Shown here: positions 36,111-47,946 of the stretch, piece after piece | Position numbering within the stretch: position 1 is the first letter of the stretch | Layout: every line of letters begins with the position of its first letter | NCBI RefSeq assembly: GCF_901933205.1 | Contig: NC_044573.1 | Location: 84,340,546 to 84,404,545, forward strand | DNA length: 64,000 nt | Source of the DNA: Camarhynchus parvulus | Lineage: Eukaryota > Chordata > Aves > Passeriformes > Thraupidae | Direction of reading: 5' to 3' | Notes under the pieces: generated by a model | Seen by the model: the letters and a program-made list of their open reading frames with translations, nothing else | Told to the model about the DNA's origin: nothing | Database searches by the model: none | Made by a program: the position numbers and the translations under genes

Positions 36111-37913
36111 GTCTTCCAGCCTCAGAGTGGTCATACTATTTACAAGTGTGATCTTTAATTTAACTTATTCCAAGGCTGTGATTGAATTTCTCTGCTAGAA
36201 ACCTTTCCAGTCAGGTACCTTCAGGAAAGCATACAAATTATTGGGAAGGCAAAATGGATAATCAAGGGACTAAAATGAGTTCAAGCCTAACGAGTATTGA
36301 AGAAAGTACCCAGAGAATGTAAGAAAATCCAGAAGAAAACCTCTTTTATTATATCTCCTCTGAAATTTGCCACTCTAGGAACTGGAGCTATGTCACCATT
36401 TTAAAATGAAAGTAACTGCTGTAAAAATGTATCACAAAAGAAATAGAATTATCCATATGAAGGCACAGAAAAACTCTGGCACTGACATTATGTAAGCAGT
36501 GTAAGCAATTTATTGACTTATAAGCACAAGCCAGAAATGGTATTACCATATCTCATTGTTGACTTGAGGAATAAATGAAATACAGAAAAGTTTATTATTC
36601 TGTAATGTTTATCTAAATTGCTACAGAGCACAGTGCTCAGTGACAACAGACCAGGGTGTTGGAAGTATTAGCAAAAACAGAAGCTGATGGGACTTTTAAC
36701 TTGCTTCTTTTATGAAATCTTATGTGATGGCAATAGAATAGAGGATGAAGTAGAGGACAGTAGGTCTAAGACAGCAAGAGGCAATGAGTGCTGAGGAATC
36801 AAGGCAAAAATATATGGAAAAAGATTAGAAAATTGAACTTCTCTGATCTGCTTAAACTGGCATAAATACACACACATAGAAGCTATAGATATTTCTTTAA
36901 ATAACTGCAAGAAATTGGCTTTTACTAATAGCACATGACAGCAAAACCAGGTACAATACCTCTATATATAACTTTACTACTTCTATATTTAATTGCAAAA
37001 AATGGTATTAAAACTGTGAACATAATAAAAATTTTTCATATGCCATAAAACACTTGGAATCCAATTTTGTGGTAGGAATATCAAATGCATGATACAATTT
37101 TATGGAAGCAATGTAGCTAACAGCAGTTAGTGCTGATTCCAGGGACATAAGATATCCTTGTTCAGGTGCTAAAACCTTCTTTTGAAACAGTTCTTTATAG
37201 AAGGAATCATGCTGAAGGACTAATTCTATTTTTACTTTCTTACTAATCAGTATTGTTTCATCTCATTTCTTTTCTGAAGGTAAAAAAAAAAAATCTCCTG
37301 GGTTGTGGATAATTACAATCGGCAAAGCAATAGTGTGCTGGTTTATTTCTCAAATAATAAAGAAATAATGCAGGATAGCAATAAATACCAGTACGTTAGA
37401 TGTCCTTTGCACAGTAACAACAGTTCCAAGAAAAGTTGAAGGTTTGAAAACTTAAAACTGATCTGACTAGTCCGTGAAGAGAAAGTCAGCAGTTCTAAAT
37501 TTAAGGAACAATTTCTTTTGAAAAGGATCCTGGGAGGGTAAAAAACACATTTCTTAATGTTTGTTAATGTCATTTGACAAAACCTGTAAATGTAACACAA
37601 AAATTTTTAAAGCATAAACCAAGAATTTAGTAGCCAGGACTTGATAATCTATGATTCTACATTCTGAGGTACCTAAATACAACTAACATGCTAAATATCT
37701 GCTCCTCTAACATTTTTAAAATCAGATTAATCCAATATGAGATTGGATATTTCCAATAATCTTTCTGAGATGAAGCTTTGTCCCTGTGTTGTCTGCTCTT
37801 GCTCAAAGAGAATCCTGGGAGAATTAATATGAAGGCTTAATAACCCAGCTCAAATTATTCAGGAAATAGTGAATTCCTAGAATTTTCCTGGAAATTCATA
37901 GTGACTAATGTTA
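36111..37913. other. AT-rich unique DNA with two weak minus-strand open segments
   Basis: Minus-strand frames at 36713-36910 and 37389-37462 follow CAG acceptors, and the latter ends at a possible GTATTT donor. Both peptides are F/L/S-rich, as chance frames are in AT-rich DNA. No known repeat is recognised. Confidence 0.35.
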
Positions 37914-38057
37914 ACAGAATCACAGAATATTCTGAGCTGGAATCCACCCACAAGGATCATCAAGTCCAACGCTTTAACGAATGGCCCATCCTGTGATTAA
38001 ATCTACAATCTTGGCATTATTAGCACCATGCTATAACCAATTGAGCTAATCTCAGTG
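37914..38057 (-). mobile_element. tRNA-Ile-derived SINE with CR1-like tail (TguSINE1-like)
   Basis: On the minus strand the element starts with a tRNA-Ile-like head: 'gattagctcaattggttata' (A box TAGCTCAATTGG), then 'gcatggtgctaataatgcca' (anticodon-arm region) and a decayed B box at 'gatttaatcac'. It continues into 'gatgatccttgtgggtggat' and ends 'cagaatattctgtgattctg', the CR1-type 3' end used for mobilisation in trans. About 144 bp. This structure, a tRNA-Ile head on a CR1 tail, is that of the SINE described from passerine birds. The copy is mutated in both promoter boxes and surely inactive. Confidence 0.82.
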
Positions 38058-39081
38058 GTTTACTTCGTCAAGTCGTAGAACTGACCATGCAAATTCATCT
38101 TTTTATTATTTATTTTGAATGATAAATAGAGGGGCAGAGAGATAACCACCATGAACTTCAAAGATTAGAGCTTTAATAACCTGTAAATGTGCAGGTGAAC
38201 TTCAGCTGCAAGTCCTTTGGTATCTACTGGGTCCTGGGGAATAGTTTGCATAAACCATTGTTTGATGGATTAGTATCAACACTGTGGTACTAAGTAGCTT
38301 TCATCTTGGGAAAATTCAGGACATAATGTAATTTCCAAGGAGTATAGTGAAAATCAAAAGGATAAGTGCTTTCTTTCAATTAACATACTCTAGTGTATTC
38401 AAAAAGTGTATTCACTGACATTTATAGCTGTATTAACTGCTTGGTAACAGACATGTATTCAGTTACACACATTTCTAAGACAGGAATAGTTAATACAACC
38501 TGGTTAAAAATTAAAGGGTCTAGAGGAATAATGAAGGTCGTATTGATTCCATTTTACAGAGGTTGGAAGCATTTTTGATGTTTAGGAAAGTTTAATTTTT
38601 TAATCCATCTCTCTTTATTTCGCCAAATCTACAGAAAATCAATTTCTTTCAAAACAATTTTCACCACTTACATTGACTTGCTAATAAATTTTCTCAGTAA
38701 TTTTTTCCAGTAACATTTCCAAGTGTTTCTACTACTCACTCATCGTAAGCTTCTATGTCTCTTATTCAGACAAAAGGTCTCTGGAAATGATAAACAATTG
38801 TTTTGTGATCCTCAAAGGGCAAAAAAATAAAATAAAAACAGCTCCCTTGGGTAATTCCTTCACTTCATATAAGACTGTTCAGATTCAAGAAGACCATGGT
38901 TCCTGTTCCTAACATCAGCTGTAAATCTAATAGAATTAGTATATAGATGTCTTCATCCATCACAAGTGAGAAATCAGTTGTCAGAATGGTCAGTGCTGTT
39001 TCCTTAGTGTAACTTGATTTAATGCCACATCACTTAAGGCCAAGGAAATTTAAAGGCTGCCCTGTAAACAAGTGTGCTTAC
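38058..39081. other. AT-rich unique DNA
   Basis: No repeat or coding-like block recognised. Confidence 0.45.
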
Positions 39082-39215
39082 TTTCTCCAGAACTGTTGAA
39101 ATGTAAAGCTTGCCACAGTCACCAATGTCCACATAAAGAATTGGTAGAGAAGAATTATTTTGCTTTCTGTCTACTTTTTGCTTGCTTATTTTTGAGAAAA
39201 CAAGAACTACTGTTT
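39082..39215 (-). other. Exon-like coding block, unidentified protein
   Basis: On the minus strand 'cacttttccttcctttacag' is a strong acceptor and GAGAAA|GTAAGC a good donor. The 134 bases between are open as two bases plus 44 codons, containing TVVLVFSKISKQKVDRKQNN then SSLPILYVDIGDCGKLYIST. Composition is balanced, and about 64 percent of codons start with a purine. No homologue is recognised. Among the minus-strand candidates it has the best combination of splice signals and coding character. Confidence 0.35.
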
Positions 39216-40063
39216 CTGTAAAGGAAGGAAAAGTGATAAAGTTTAAAATGTCAAATAGCAGAAAATTCTATGGCTACTAATAGTCTGGAAAAATTCATAT
39301 TGGACTTTTTTTGGGGGGGCTCATCCATTTTAAATACTTCACCCTTAGCCTACCCTGTAGCTACTTCCCTAACTATTTCAAAAACATCTGACCTTTGCAT
39401 GGATATTGCCTGATCTTCATTCATACTGACATATACTCCTTCCCAAGTGCAATAAATTTTACTATGCTTTTCTGATTTAATACACTTATTTACAGATTCC
39501 TCTTGAGATACTAAAGATCTTTAGAACAATTTCTCAGATGATCTTTGAGCTTGTTAGTCAAGATAATTAATAGCTATGCTTAATTAGCATCTGGTTTCAG
39601 AGAAGTTTGCTTTCTTTTAGCTTTTCTTAAAATTTCTTTGGTGAGAAACTGGAGTTCAAAAGTAATTTAAAAACTGCAGTCCAGCCTCTTGAGAAATCTG
39701 AAAATATATTATCCAGGTTCCAGGGTTTAAAAATCTGTTTTGTTTCATTCCTATATCTTTATCACCTTGATTCACCTATTTTCTGTTAAAGGGTTAATTA
39801 TGGAATTATGACCATGATATGAAGGTATCGGACTTAATTTTCTCAATATTGATGTAACTTCAGAATTACCAATATAGCAAGTATGCATAAAATCTATAAT
39901 CTTCATAGGAATCTAGTTTTGAAAAGGTAAAAAAAATAAAAATTGTACTTCCAAACATTAGATTACAAAACAATCAGAAAAAGTATTTATATTTAATGCT
40001 ATGTTGCTTTTCTATAGCTCATTTTTTACAATATGGTACTTTTACTAACATTTTTTACTATAC
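39216..40063. other. AT-rich unique DNA
   Basis: Contains a short G-run at about 39312-39318. Nothing else recognised. Confidence 0.45.
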
Positions 40064-40192
40064 TAATTAGTAGTAACATTGTCTGAAACACTGTGACTGC
40101 AGAAGAGTTCACCATGAGTTCTCTGTTTCCTGACTCTGGAACTCTGGAAGATGTTTCTCCTTTTACATGTGTGCAGTGCAAGGAGACCTGTC
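40064..40192 (-). other. Exon-like segment (weak)
   Basis: After 'cctgtcctgaattaag' on the minus strand, 129 bases are open, with HVKGETSSRVPESGNRELMV inside, to a weak donor TTA|GTATAG. A second frame is open over part of it. The start and end phases fit the candidates on either side, but the splice sites are poor. Confidence 0.18.
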
Positions 40193-40338
40193 CTTAATTC
40201 AGGACAGGTAAATGTGTGAAATGTGTGAAACCCCACTTCTTTCAAGCTTTCAGGAAACACAGTTGAAGTAAATTTTTACTTCTTACATTAATGTCCATTT
40301 CAATTTGGAAGATTTACTTAAGTGTGATGCACTCACAC

Positions 40339-40410
40339 ACAAAAAAAAAACCAAAAAAACCCAAAAAACCAAAAAAAACCAAAAAAAAACCCAACCAAAA
40401 CAAACCAAAA
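40339..40410. repeat. A-rich low-complexity tract
   Basis: Runs of 6-10 A separated by CC or CCC (A-rich/CCAAAAAA). It gives lysine- and proline-rich chance frames on the + strand. Confidence 0.95.
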
Positions 40411-41753
40411 AGCAACAGGAATATATTTATGGTTTTCACAGATTTCCAGGTTTTCAGGAATCAACAAAGTGTGCCTCTTTATTTTTCAATCTTTGTAATT
40501 GGGCTATTTTACTTATGCCAAAATTACTCCATAATTAAACTTTAGAGAATTCTGATTCTTTGCTTTCTCCCATCCTTGAATGGAGATATTTTCCTCAAAT
40601 ATTTTTGTTTTCCTAGAATTTCCTTCACGATGTCTACTTTTCTGACATTTTGTAACCTCCTTCAGAGAAGAGACAAGCAGAGATTTAAGTAGAAGCGTGA
40701 AAAAAATTATTCAATAGATGTATAGCTATGTTTCACTGTAAAAGTTTTTATTTAATTTTACTCTCTTGTCACACTTGGTGAACGGCAGTCTTGGTTCTTC
40801 AACATAGAGATCAGAAATGGAAGGATATTGAGCTGGTTTACCAGGTTTGTGGTAAGGCTTTTTTGTTAATCCAGTACGTAGTGTAATGTGGCTAAGTAAG
40901 AGGTGGGGTACCTGATATCAGTAAGCCATGATCAAAAGTAATGTTTTGGTTGGATAGAGGTTGAAAAGAAAACATTAAAAAGGCTTCTGATTTCTTTCTG
41001 CTTTTATTTTGGGATATCCTAGTAGATACTATGCAATGATGAAACCATATTTTAGAAACAGTAAAGGAATTAACCTGTCTAACAATGGCTAGCATTCTAT
41101 CCAAATTGTTGAAGGACTTGTTTCCCTTAGAAGATGTCTAGATCTTTTTATTAATAAAGGTGCTAAATATCCTCATGAACTATGTTTCAAAATGTAATCT
41201 GAGCTCTGGGAATGCTGTGGAAGTAACACAGCTAGATTCAGACCCTATTTATTCAGGATAACTCTAGATGATTTAAAACTGATTTAAAGCTCAGCACATA
41301 GACCCAGCTTGGAATTAATTATACAAAAAGGTTTTAATATTTGCTTAATTAAATCAGTTGAACTCACAGCTTCTTTGGAGTATTTTTGTCACCCTGAACA
41401 AGAACATGACCTTGTTGGGCAAGTAAAGGATTGTCTGACAATGGTTTCATAACATCCCTTTCATCTAACTAGTATGGTCTTCAGTCTCCACGAACTGTGC
41501 AGAATACAACTTTTAGTACTGATTTCAGACAATGAAGCCTACCTGAAAGAACAACCCAAAATAATGAGTCTTCAGCTAGATCTGCCCATCTCTAAATGAC
41601 TAGATTAACCTGGAATGGGAAAAGAAAAAAGGAAACAATTGTAGACTTTTCTAACACATTTGAAGCAGGAGGTTACAAAAATCTGGTGATGGTCATTGAG
41701 AGATGCCAGTGGTGATTTAAGCCAGTGAGCTGATATAAATAAAAGAACTATAA
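40411..41753. other. AT-rich unique DNA
   Basis: Includes a minus-strand open segment at 40912-41074 (after GACAG, ending at ATCAG|GTACCC), which is weak. A very strong minus-strand acceptor-like tract ends near 41610 but is followed by stops in all three frames. Confidence 0.35.
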
Positions 41754-41950
41754 AGCAGTTGAAATGCCAGAGCACAGGAGCAAACATGCAGGTCTGCCTG
41801 GCACTGTGGGGAAAGCTGAGCCCAAGGTGGAGACTCGTGTTTGGCACAAGAGCCCAACCATCAGCCAGGCCTTGGCACGTCAGCCCTGGGTGAGAGTCTG
41901 CTCTGGACCAGAGGGGCTGTTTTGTGCATGCCACAGGGCAGAAGTCTGAA
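41754..41950. other. GC-rich block of unknown origin
   Basis: About 200 bases with much higher GC than the flanks, open on both strands. It ends near 'gtctgaaaataaacatc', which contains AATAAA (41951-41956). It may be a remnant of a transposon or LTR, but I recognise no family. Confidence 0.3.
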
Positions 41951-42330
41951 AATAAACATCAATAATCTTATATCTATTCTGCTTTGCATATACATTTTGG
42001 ATTAGGGATCACAGTGGTCTGTTTATTGTGGTCTGTTCTTGTAGCCACCCCTCTTAAAAACTGTAAAACCTTGGAATTGCTGTTGATGTAAGAAAGAAAA
42101 ACAAAAGAAACAACACATCTTGTAATTGCCGTTGAAAAAAAACCTGTCTCAAAATGATGTTGATGAAATTCAGCATGGGAAATTTTATATCAGACTGTAA
42201 CACCTCTTATGAAAAAAAATATATACATTATTAACCAGAATTCAAGCCTACTTTGCTCTAAAACTACACTCATTATTAGTGACATGAATAATTCACTCTG
42301 ATTAAAATAAAAATCAGCATATAAATGTAT

Positions 42331-42331
42331 A

Positions 42332-42372
<41 letters not shown>
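42331..42372. repeat. GT dinucleotide microsatellite
   Basis: About 20 GT units with one T-rich break near the left edge. Confidence 0.97.
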
Positions 42373-43324
42373 ATATTCTCTGTCTTGAAAATTGTGTTTA
42401 CTGGAAAACTAGCAAACAATTCTACTCTTAACTTCTTTTTGGTGGGTACATGAATAGCTCCAGTTAGCACTTATAGGCTTACTATTAAGCATTATGTCAT
42501 TCTATTTTTACCTATTCTGCACATTTAATTCAATGTGTTTTTTAACCCACGCTCTTTTTTCTTATATTAGGAGTTTAGCCTTTGGGTAAAATAAAGACAG
42601 TAATTACTTTTTGTCAAAATGGTGAAAGAACATAGCTCTGAGGTTATGAAACAGACTTCATTAGTGGCGTATGTCTTCAATTTTTTGCTATTATTTTAGC
42701 TGCCCTGAGAGACCTTTAAAAATGAAACTTAGCACTAATGGACCTGAAATAATACTACTAACTGTAGCATAGAATCTTTTAGGGGTTATATTATAAATAA
42801 GAAATAGTCTTTCACATAAGTAATTGCCAAAAGTTTTACAAATGAAAGAAACTTGGTTTGGTGTTTTTTAACTGCAATTATACTCAGTGGGGAAAAAAAG
42901 CATCCATACTGTTTCATCATTAGCAATGGTTTCCAATGAAACACAAGGAAACTTGCAACATTTAGTTTTGAAATTATTATGAATGTTCTTAGGGAGGGAA
43001 GAAATTATTTAATCCAATTGCTATATTTCTAAACTGTTAGACAATTTGAGAATTTAATTTCTGTCTCAAGTTCTTTGCTGATAGAATTTGGTGACTGAGA
43101 TTTAATGTTATAACATTATGCTAGTATTTCAATGAAAATTAAAACAAAATCATGCAAAAATAATCCACTTGAAGTCAAGTAGTTCATCTGTAACCACGTG
43201 TATGTCTAAAAACTTGTGACTCATTGTCAATATTCTTAAGTTTCTCAAAGACATACCAGTCTCAAAGGGAAATATACCTGAAAGTTTAGTGTGAATTGAT
43301 CACTATGAGCAGAGATTTCTATAT

Positions 43325-43505
43325 TGATCTCCCCGACCAGAAGGGAGAGGCCGGGGAATCTCTCTATTAGACCTCAGCATCAGAGAGGTCCCCTGGTGTA
43401 CCTTCCATGCTGACAGCACTCCAAAAGCATTTCTTGCCCTGACTGGTGTCAAACAGTAATTGGCGCAATTGTAATGAGAGGTGGGGGAGGAGTGAAGGAC
43501 AAATG
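43325..43505. other. GC-rich non-repeat block, candidate conserved element
   Basis: This block has markedly higher GC than its surroundings. It begins with an inverted pair (ctccccgaccagaag / ggccgggg) and contains 'ggcgcaattgtaatgagagg' near 43462, which carries TAAT-core homeobox-like motifs. No frame is convincing and no repeat family is recognised. It may be an enhancer or other conserved non-coding element. Confidence 0.25.
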
Positions 43506-45387
43506 AGGTGGACTGACATTAAGCATCCATAGACAAGAAAATTACTTCAATACCCAAAGGCATACCTTCTCTTTGATTTTTTTTCCTTATATGTGTAGAA
43601 TTAAGGCTGAATTTGTAGGCTAGACAAACTTCAGGGTTTATTGAGGGGTGTGTGTGTTCTCTTTGTTTTGTGTATTGGGATTTTTTAAAGTAGATTTGGG
43701 CTCTGAGAAAGAACAATCTCTGCAGCCCACACAATGGCAAACCTTTACAAGTATATAAATAAAATTGTTGATTTTGTAACAGTGCTTGTTTGCTCAGCTG
43801 TCAGTTTTCAAGCAGCAGATTTGTTTCATTCTTTAGACAAAATTCGTGTGACTGATAGACAACACTTTTTTTTTCTTTTGATTTGGGAAGATCAGCTTTG
43901 CAAGTATATTTAACAAGTTCTTGAAAATGGATGAATTGTTTGTTTTTTTAATTTCTTCTTGTCAGAAATATTACTTAAGTAATCCAACATAAAAGCAATA
44001 AAGCTGTCAATCTGCTCTCTGCTACAAGTTCTTAAAAAGATATATCAATGTATCTATAGCAGGAGAATAAAATCTGTTGCCCATATAATCATCTCCTTGT
44101 TTACTTTTAGTGTTAATATTCCACTACTCATCCAAATAGTTTTCTAAAACTGGAAACAGGCATGCAAAGTGACTTAAACTGGAGATACTCATCAGCTGCA
44201 ATTTGATCAAATTTGCTGCAATCAAACCTGACTGACAGTTACCAGGCGTTGCATTGACTTGCTCTCATTGCCAAGTGATCAATCATTTATTGAAAAGATT
44301 ACTTGATTATAATGAAAGCAGATTATTTCAAAGTATTTTTTAGGCTTTGCAAAGAAGACTTAAAAATTAATAGAAAAGGGTCTCCAGGTGATTATCACAA
44401 GAAAATTACAATCTTGCCTTGACCACAAGTTATGACCAAACAGCATAAAATGCAGCATACAGGACAACATAAAAATGAACTGAGTGGGATGAGCCATGGC
44501 TGGGGCCCTGGACCAAGTGGTGACAGAGCAACGCTACCTGAGACTGATGGAAATGTTTAGTGTGAGATCACTGTTGTCTGACTTGATTGATGACATGTCC
44601 AACAACCCCCCACTCCTCAAGGACAGCGTATGGGGAAAAAATGCACATAAGTAGAGAGTCCATGTCAGGGCTGAGCTGCTGGGCAGTTTGAGCATGACTG
44701 GGGTGATCACTGTGTTTCCTCAGGCTCCTCTATGCCAACCCACTGAAATGGAGCCATGGTTGCCTCAGCTAATTCCTTCTCAGTACCAGTTCTTTTGGGA
44801 TCTCAATTAGAAAAACACAGGTTTATCTATTTTATTGTTTAAAGGGTAGAAATTGTAGACAGTGTCACAGCAATCTTATGTCCCACCCAATACTGGGAAC
44901 GGTATCTGTTGCATTGCTGGATGACAATCTGTTTTTTGACTATGGCATGCTACTCAGAGTTCCCATGTGTGGTCAAGGGGGTCAGCTGCACTGTTTCTCA
45001 CATTTTTAAAATATTTTTCCAAGTGAGAAAAGCTATCAATCCTTTACCTGTATAATACCCAACTTTCTATGTGGTACCTGGAGGTTCACTTTGGACACTG
45101 TGTTCTTACACCTCTCCTTAAGAATGAGCTGGTACAGGACACAATTAAAGACAATGCATACTGACATCAGAGTATGTGCTCAGCTTACAGAGCAGTCACT
45201 CAGGCACTAACATATAGGTTCTTACAACCAAGGCCTATGATTATACCCTGCCTATATTTGGACTGAAATCACAATCTACTTGTAAAAATGTCTTCCTCGG
45301 TGGCTACTGCAGTACATACATGTGTGTACCTGTGTGTGTGTGTGTGTGAATGCAGAGCTATTCCTGGCACAGCCCTGCTTGGTTTAC
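43506..45387. other. Unique DNA
   Basis: Mostly AT-rich. A moderately GC-rich part at 44490-44780 has no recognised repeat or coding frame. A short GT run lies at about 45319-45348. Confidence 0.4.
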
Positions 45388-45452
45388 TTCATAAATTGAT
45401 CTCAGCAGTGTCCATAAGTGGGTGTTCCTTTTTTGCTGCATTGCATCAACTC
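45388..45452 (-). other. Exon-like short segment (weak)
   Basis: On the minus strand 'aatctttctttgtaacag' (strong acceptor) precedes 65 open bases reading VDAMQQKRNTHLWTLLRSIY, ending at GAA|GTAAAC (fair donor). It is too short to judge by codon bias. Confidence 0.22.
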
Positions 45453-47148
45453 CTGTTACAAAGAAAGATTTTGTTTTTATGCTACACATGGCCAAATGTT
45501 GCACTGTAAAGCAGACAATGTATAAGCAGGGAAAATAGAAAGATATATGCTGCAAACCCTCATATTTTCATGTGTGACATCTATAAAACTGCATTCAGGC
45601 ATCGTTGAAAAGCATGCAAATTAAATGTTCTTTATATACTGAGTGCAAAAGAAGGTGATAATATGTCCTTAAATTATTTTAAAATTATTTTATTTTTATT
45701 ATTTCACCATTTCTTAGATCCAAATACATTTAGCTGAATAGTCAAAACTTACAGATATCATTAACTCCATAAAATTCATTATAATTTTTCAAAATACCAT
45801 TATTAAGGAAGTTGCAAAGAACATAACACATAGGACAGAATTACCTGCCATAAAAATTGTAAAAGAAAAAGGATTAAAGTCTAGCAAAAAACATAAGGAA
45901 GAAAGAAACATGTAGTTACTGGGACTGTGAGCAAATCACTTGTTTAAAACAGAAAAAAGGTTCATGTCTAACTTGGGGAAATGGAATTGTTTGATTGCTC
46001 AGTAGAGAACTGTCCCACCTTTATCTCAGGCTTCAAATAATATAAACCACCTAATATCCTAAATTGCAAAAAAACCCCACCAAACACTACTTTGTGGTTT
46101 TAGTGAGTGTAATGGTGGTTAACCTTTATAAGCTATTGCTTAAGCTAAGTGGCCCTATTAAACCAGTGGAAAAAACATTTACATAGATTGTGGAAACTAC
46201 GCAACATCACTTATTCCCTCAGCTGCTGGTGACTTCAGACTACTTCCACATTTATATTTTTTTTTAAGTGGCTGAATTAGGAAAATTAACAGAGCATTGC
46301 CAGTTCAGAGATCTTAAATGATGCATTAAGGGACCAGTTAGTGTGTATATGCGAAAAAAGAAGCAACCTAAAAGTGGTTATTAAGTGAGAGTAATTTAAC
46401 CCTACCACATGTCCTAGAATCTCTGTATCAATGAAGACAGCTACTAATGATGGCAGCAAGATGCATCTATAATATGAAATCTGTGCCAAAAGAAGGAAGC
46501 ATTACAAGACCGGTATAGTCAGATGTCATGAGTTTCCTTTGTCATCTCATGATGCAAGTAATTTTCAGTCAGTACAGTAATGTGAGGCAGAAAAAAAAAG
46601 ATTATTTCAAAAGCCAATTTCAAAAAGCAATTTACAAGACTATTGAATTGTATATGTAAATTCATGAGTTTTCAAATTAAGAATGCATCAAACTGAGAGT
46701 GACATGCTATAAATTTTATTTGTTTCATTTAGATGACTGATGGCATTATTTTACAATTTAAGAAACAATACTTACATTGGAGCATAATACAAGGTTACTT
46801 ATTAATTGTAATTGACCACAGTTTTCTCAGACATAAAATAATTAATAGAAAACCAGATTTAAACTGGTTATTGAACTGATGTGTGATTTTATCAGATAAA
46901 AGCAGTACAGAGAAGATCATAGTTAAGACAAAACTTTTATGTTCTCCACAGCATATTTTTGACTTGTAATGCATACCAAAATTACCAAGTGGAGAGAAGT
47001 ACTATGTATGTGATATTGGCTGACATAACTTAATCTGTTAGTTTACCTCTTTGACTAGAAAGATGAAGAAAGGCTTGTCCAGAGAAGACTTAAAATATAT
47101 CTCGGCTATCCTTTTGGCTTTTCTTTTCTTGTGAACTATCCTCTTAAC
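45453..47148. other. AT-rich unique DNA
   Basis: No repeat recognised. A minus-strand acceptor 'ccttcttttggcacag' near 46485 is followed by an open frame to 46286, but its phases do not fit neighbouring candidates. Confidence 0.4.
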
Positions 47149-47290
47149 TTTTTATCTGTCCACATTTGATATCTTTGTCACAGACAGGTTCTAATCTAGA
47201 GTGAGCAAAGCAGTTGTCCAGACAGAATAGTTTAGTTATTATTAAACAGTTCACTAATGTCTGGATTATTTGTATTATTTCTGACGTGTT
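47149..47290 (-). other. Exon-like segment (weak)
   Basis: On the minus strand 'aattttctactttacag' (strong acceptor) precedes 142 open bases. They include NTSEIIQIIQTLVNCLIITK near the start and LEPVCDKDIKCGQIK at the end, then a moderate donor AAAAA|GTTAAG. The isoleucine/leucine-rich first half is compatible with chance. Confidence 0.2.
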
Positions 47291-47672
47291 CTGTAAAGTA
47301 GAAAATTTGAATAAATCTAGAACTCTCATAACCAGTAATGAAAACCTAGGTCATGAAAAGCATGCAGTTATCTAAGATGTGACTTGACACAGCATTCCTC
47401 TAAGCCATACTTAGTATTCCTGGTTGAGTGTACTCTAACTATATGCCTTCTTTCTAGTCTTATAAAGGAGCTCCTAAAAGAGCTCTTTTCTATCAAGGAA
47501 GGACCTTCAGAACTAAGCAAAATAAATTGAATAGAAATTTAATTAAGTTCACATAAAAAAGTTCAAGAATTGGAAGAAGTCACAGAAAAATGTCTTTGCT
47601 TTTGAGTTACTAATCCTTTTCTTTACATAATGCTATCCTGGACCAGAGAAAAACATCCTGTATAAAAGCAGT

Positions 47673-47888
47673 ATGAAGACTGATACACTTGTCTTCCAAA
47701 TCAGCTCCACTTCAAAGGAAAAAAAAAATCCAAAATGGGGCATTAAACCATATAAGCCCTCTTATAAGAAGGTGGAAGAGGAATTACTGAGACTAGAGTA
47801 TTTTGGCAACAATCACCAATGGAAGATGCATCCTTGGGCTCCTAGAAGAGTTTGCTCTTTATTCGATAAACTCGGTGTCTGTGAATAA
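47673..47888 (+). other. Open frame of 71 codons, unidentified, possibly genuine
   Basis: An ATG-started frame that is open also upstream to about 47631. It contains KWGIKPYKPSYKKVEEELLR then LEYFGNNHQWKMHPWAPRRV and ends VCSLFDKLGVCE with TAA. The balanced composition, with several W, P and R, is unlike chance frames in this window. No promoter or splice context is certain, although 'gctatcctggaccag' upstream could be an acceptor. It may be a terminal exon or a decayed retrocopy. No family is recognised. Confidence 0.3.
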
Positions 47889-47946
47889 AGTGGCTGTTCT
47901 ATGCAATCTTTTTGTAGGAATGGCTCTCTTCAAGGATGAGACTTAC

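Noticed and set aside
35682..36134. 150-codon minus-strand open frame with repeating G-K-G-R-E
   Set aside because: It is a translation of the TTCCC microsatellite and has no gene context.
41600..41640. Very strong minus-strand splice acceptor (long C/T run ending CAG)
   Set aside because: All three frames hit a stop within about 18 bases downstream, so it cannot begin an internal coding exon.
46286..46489. Minus-strand exon-like frame after a strong acceptor
   Set aside because: Its phases do not fit neighbouring candidates, the only donor (GTG|GTAGGG) is mediocre, and the composition is I/L/S/F-rich.
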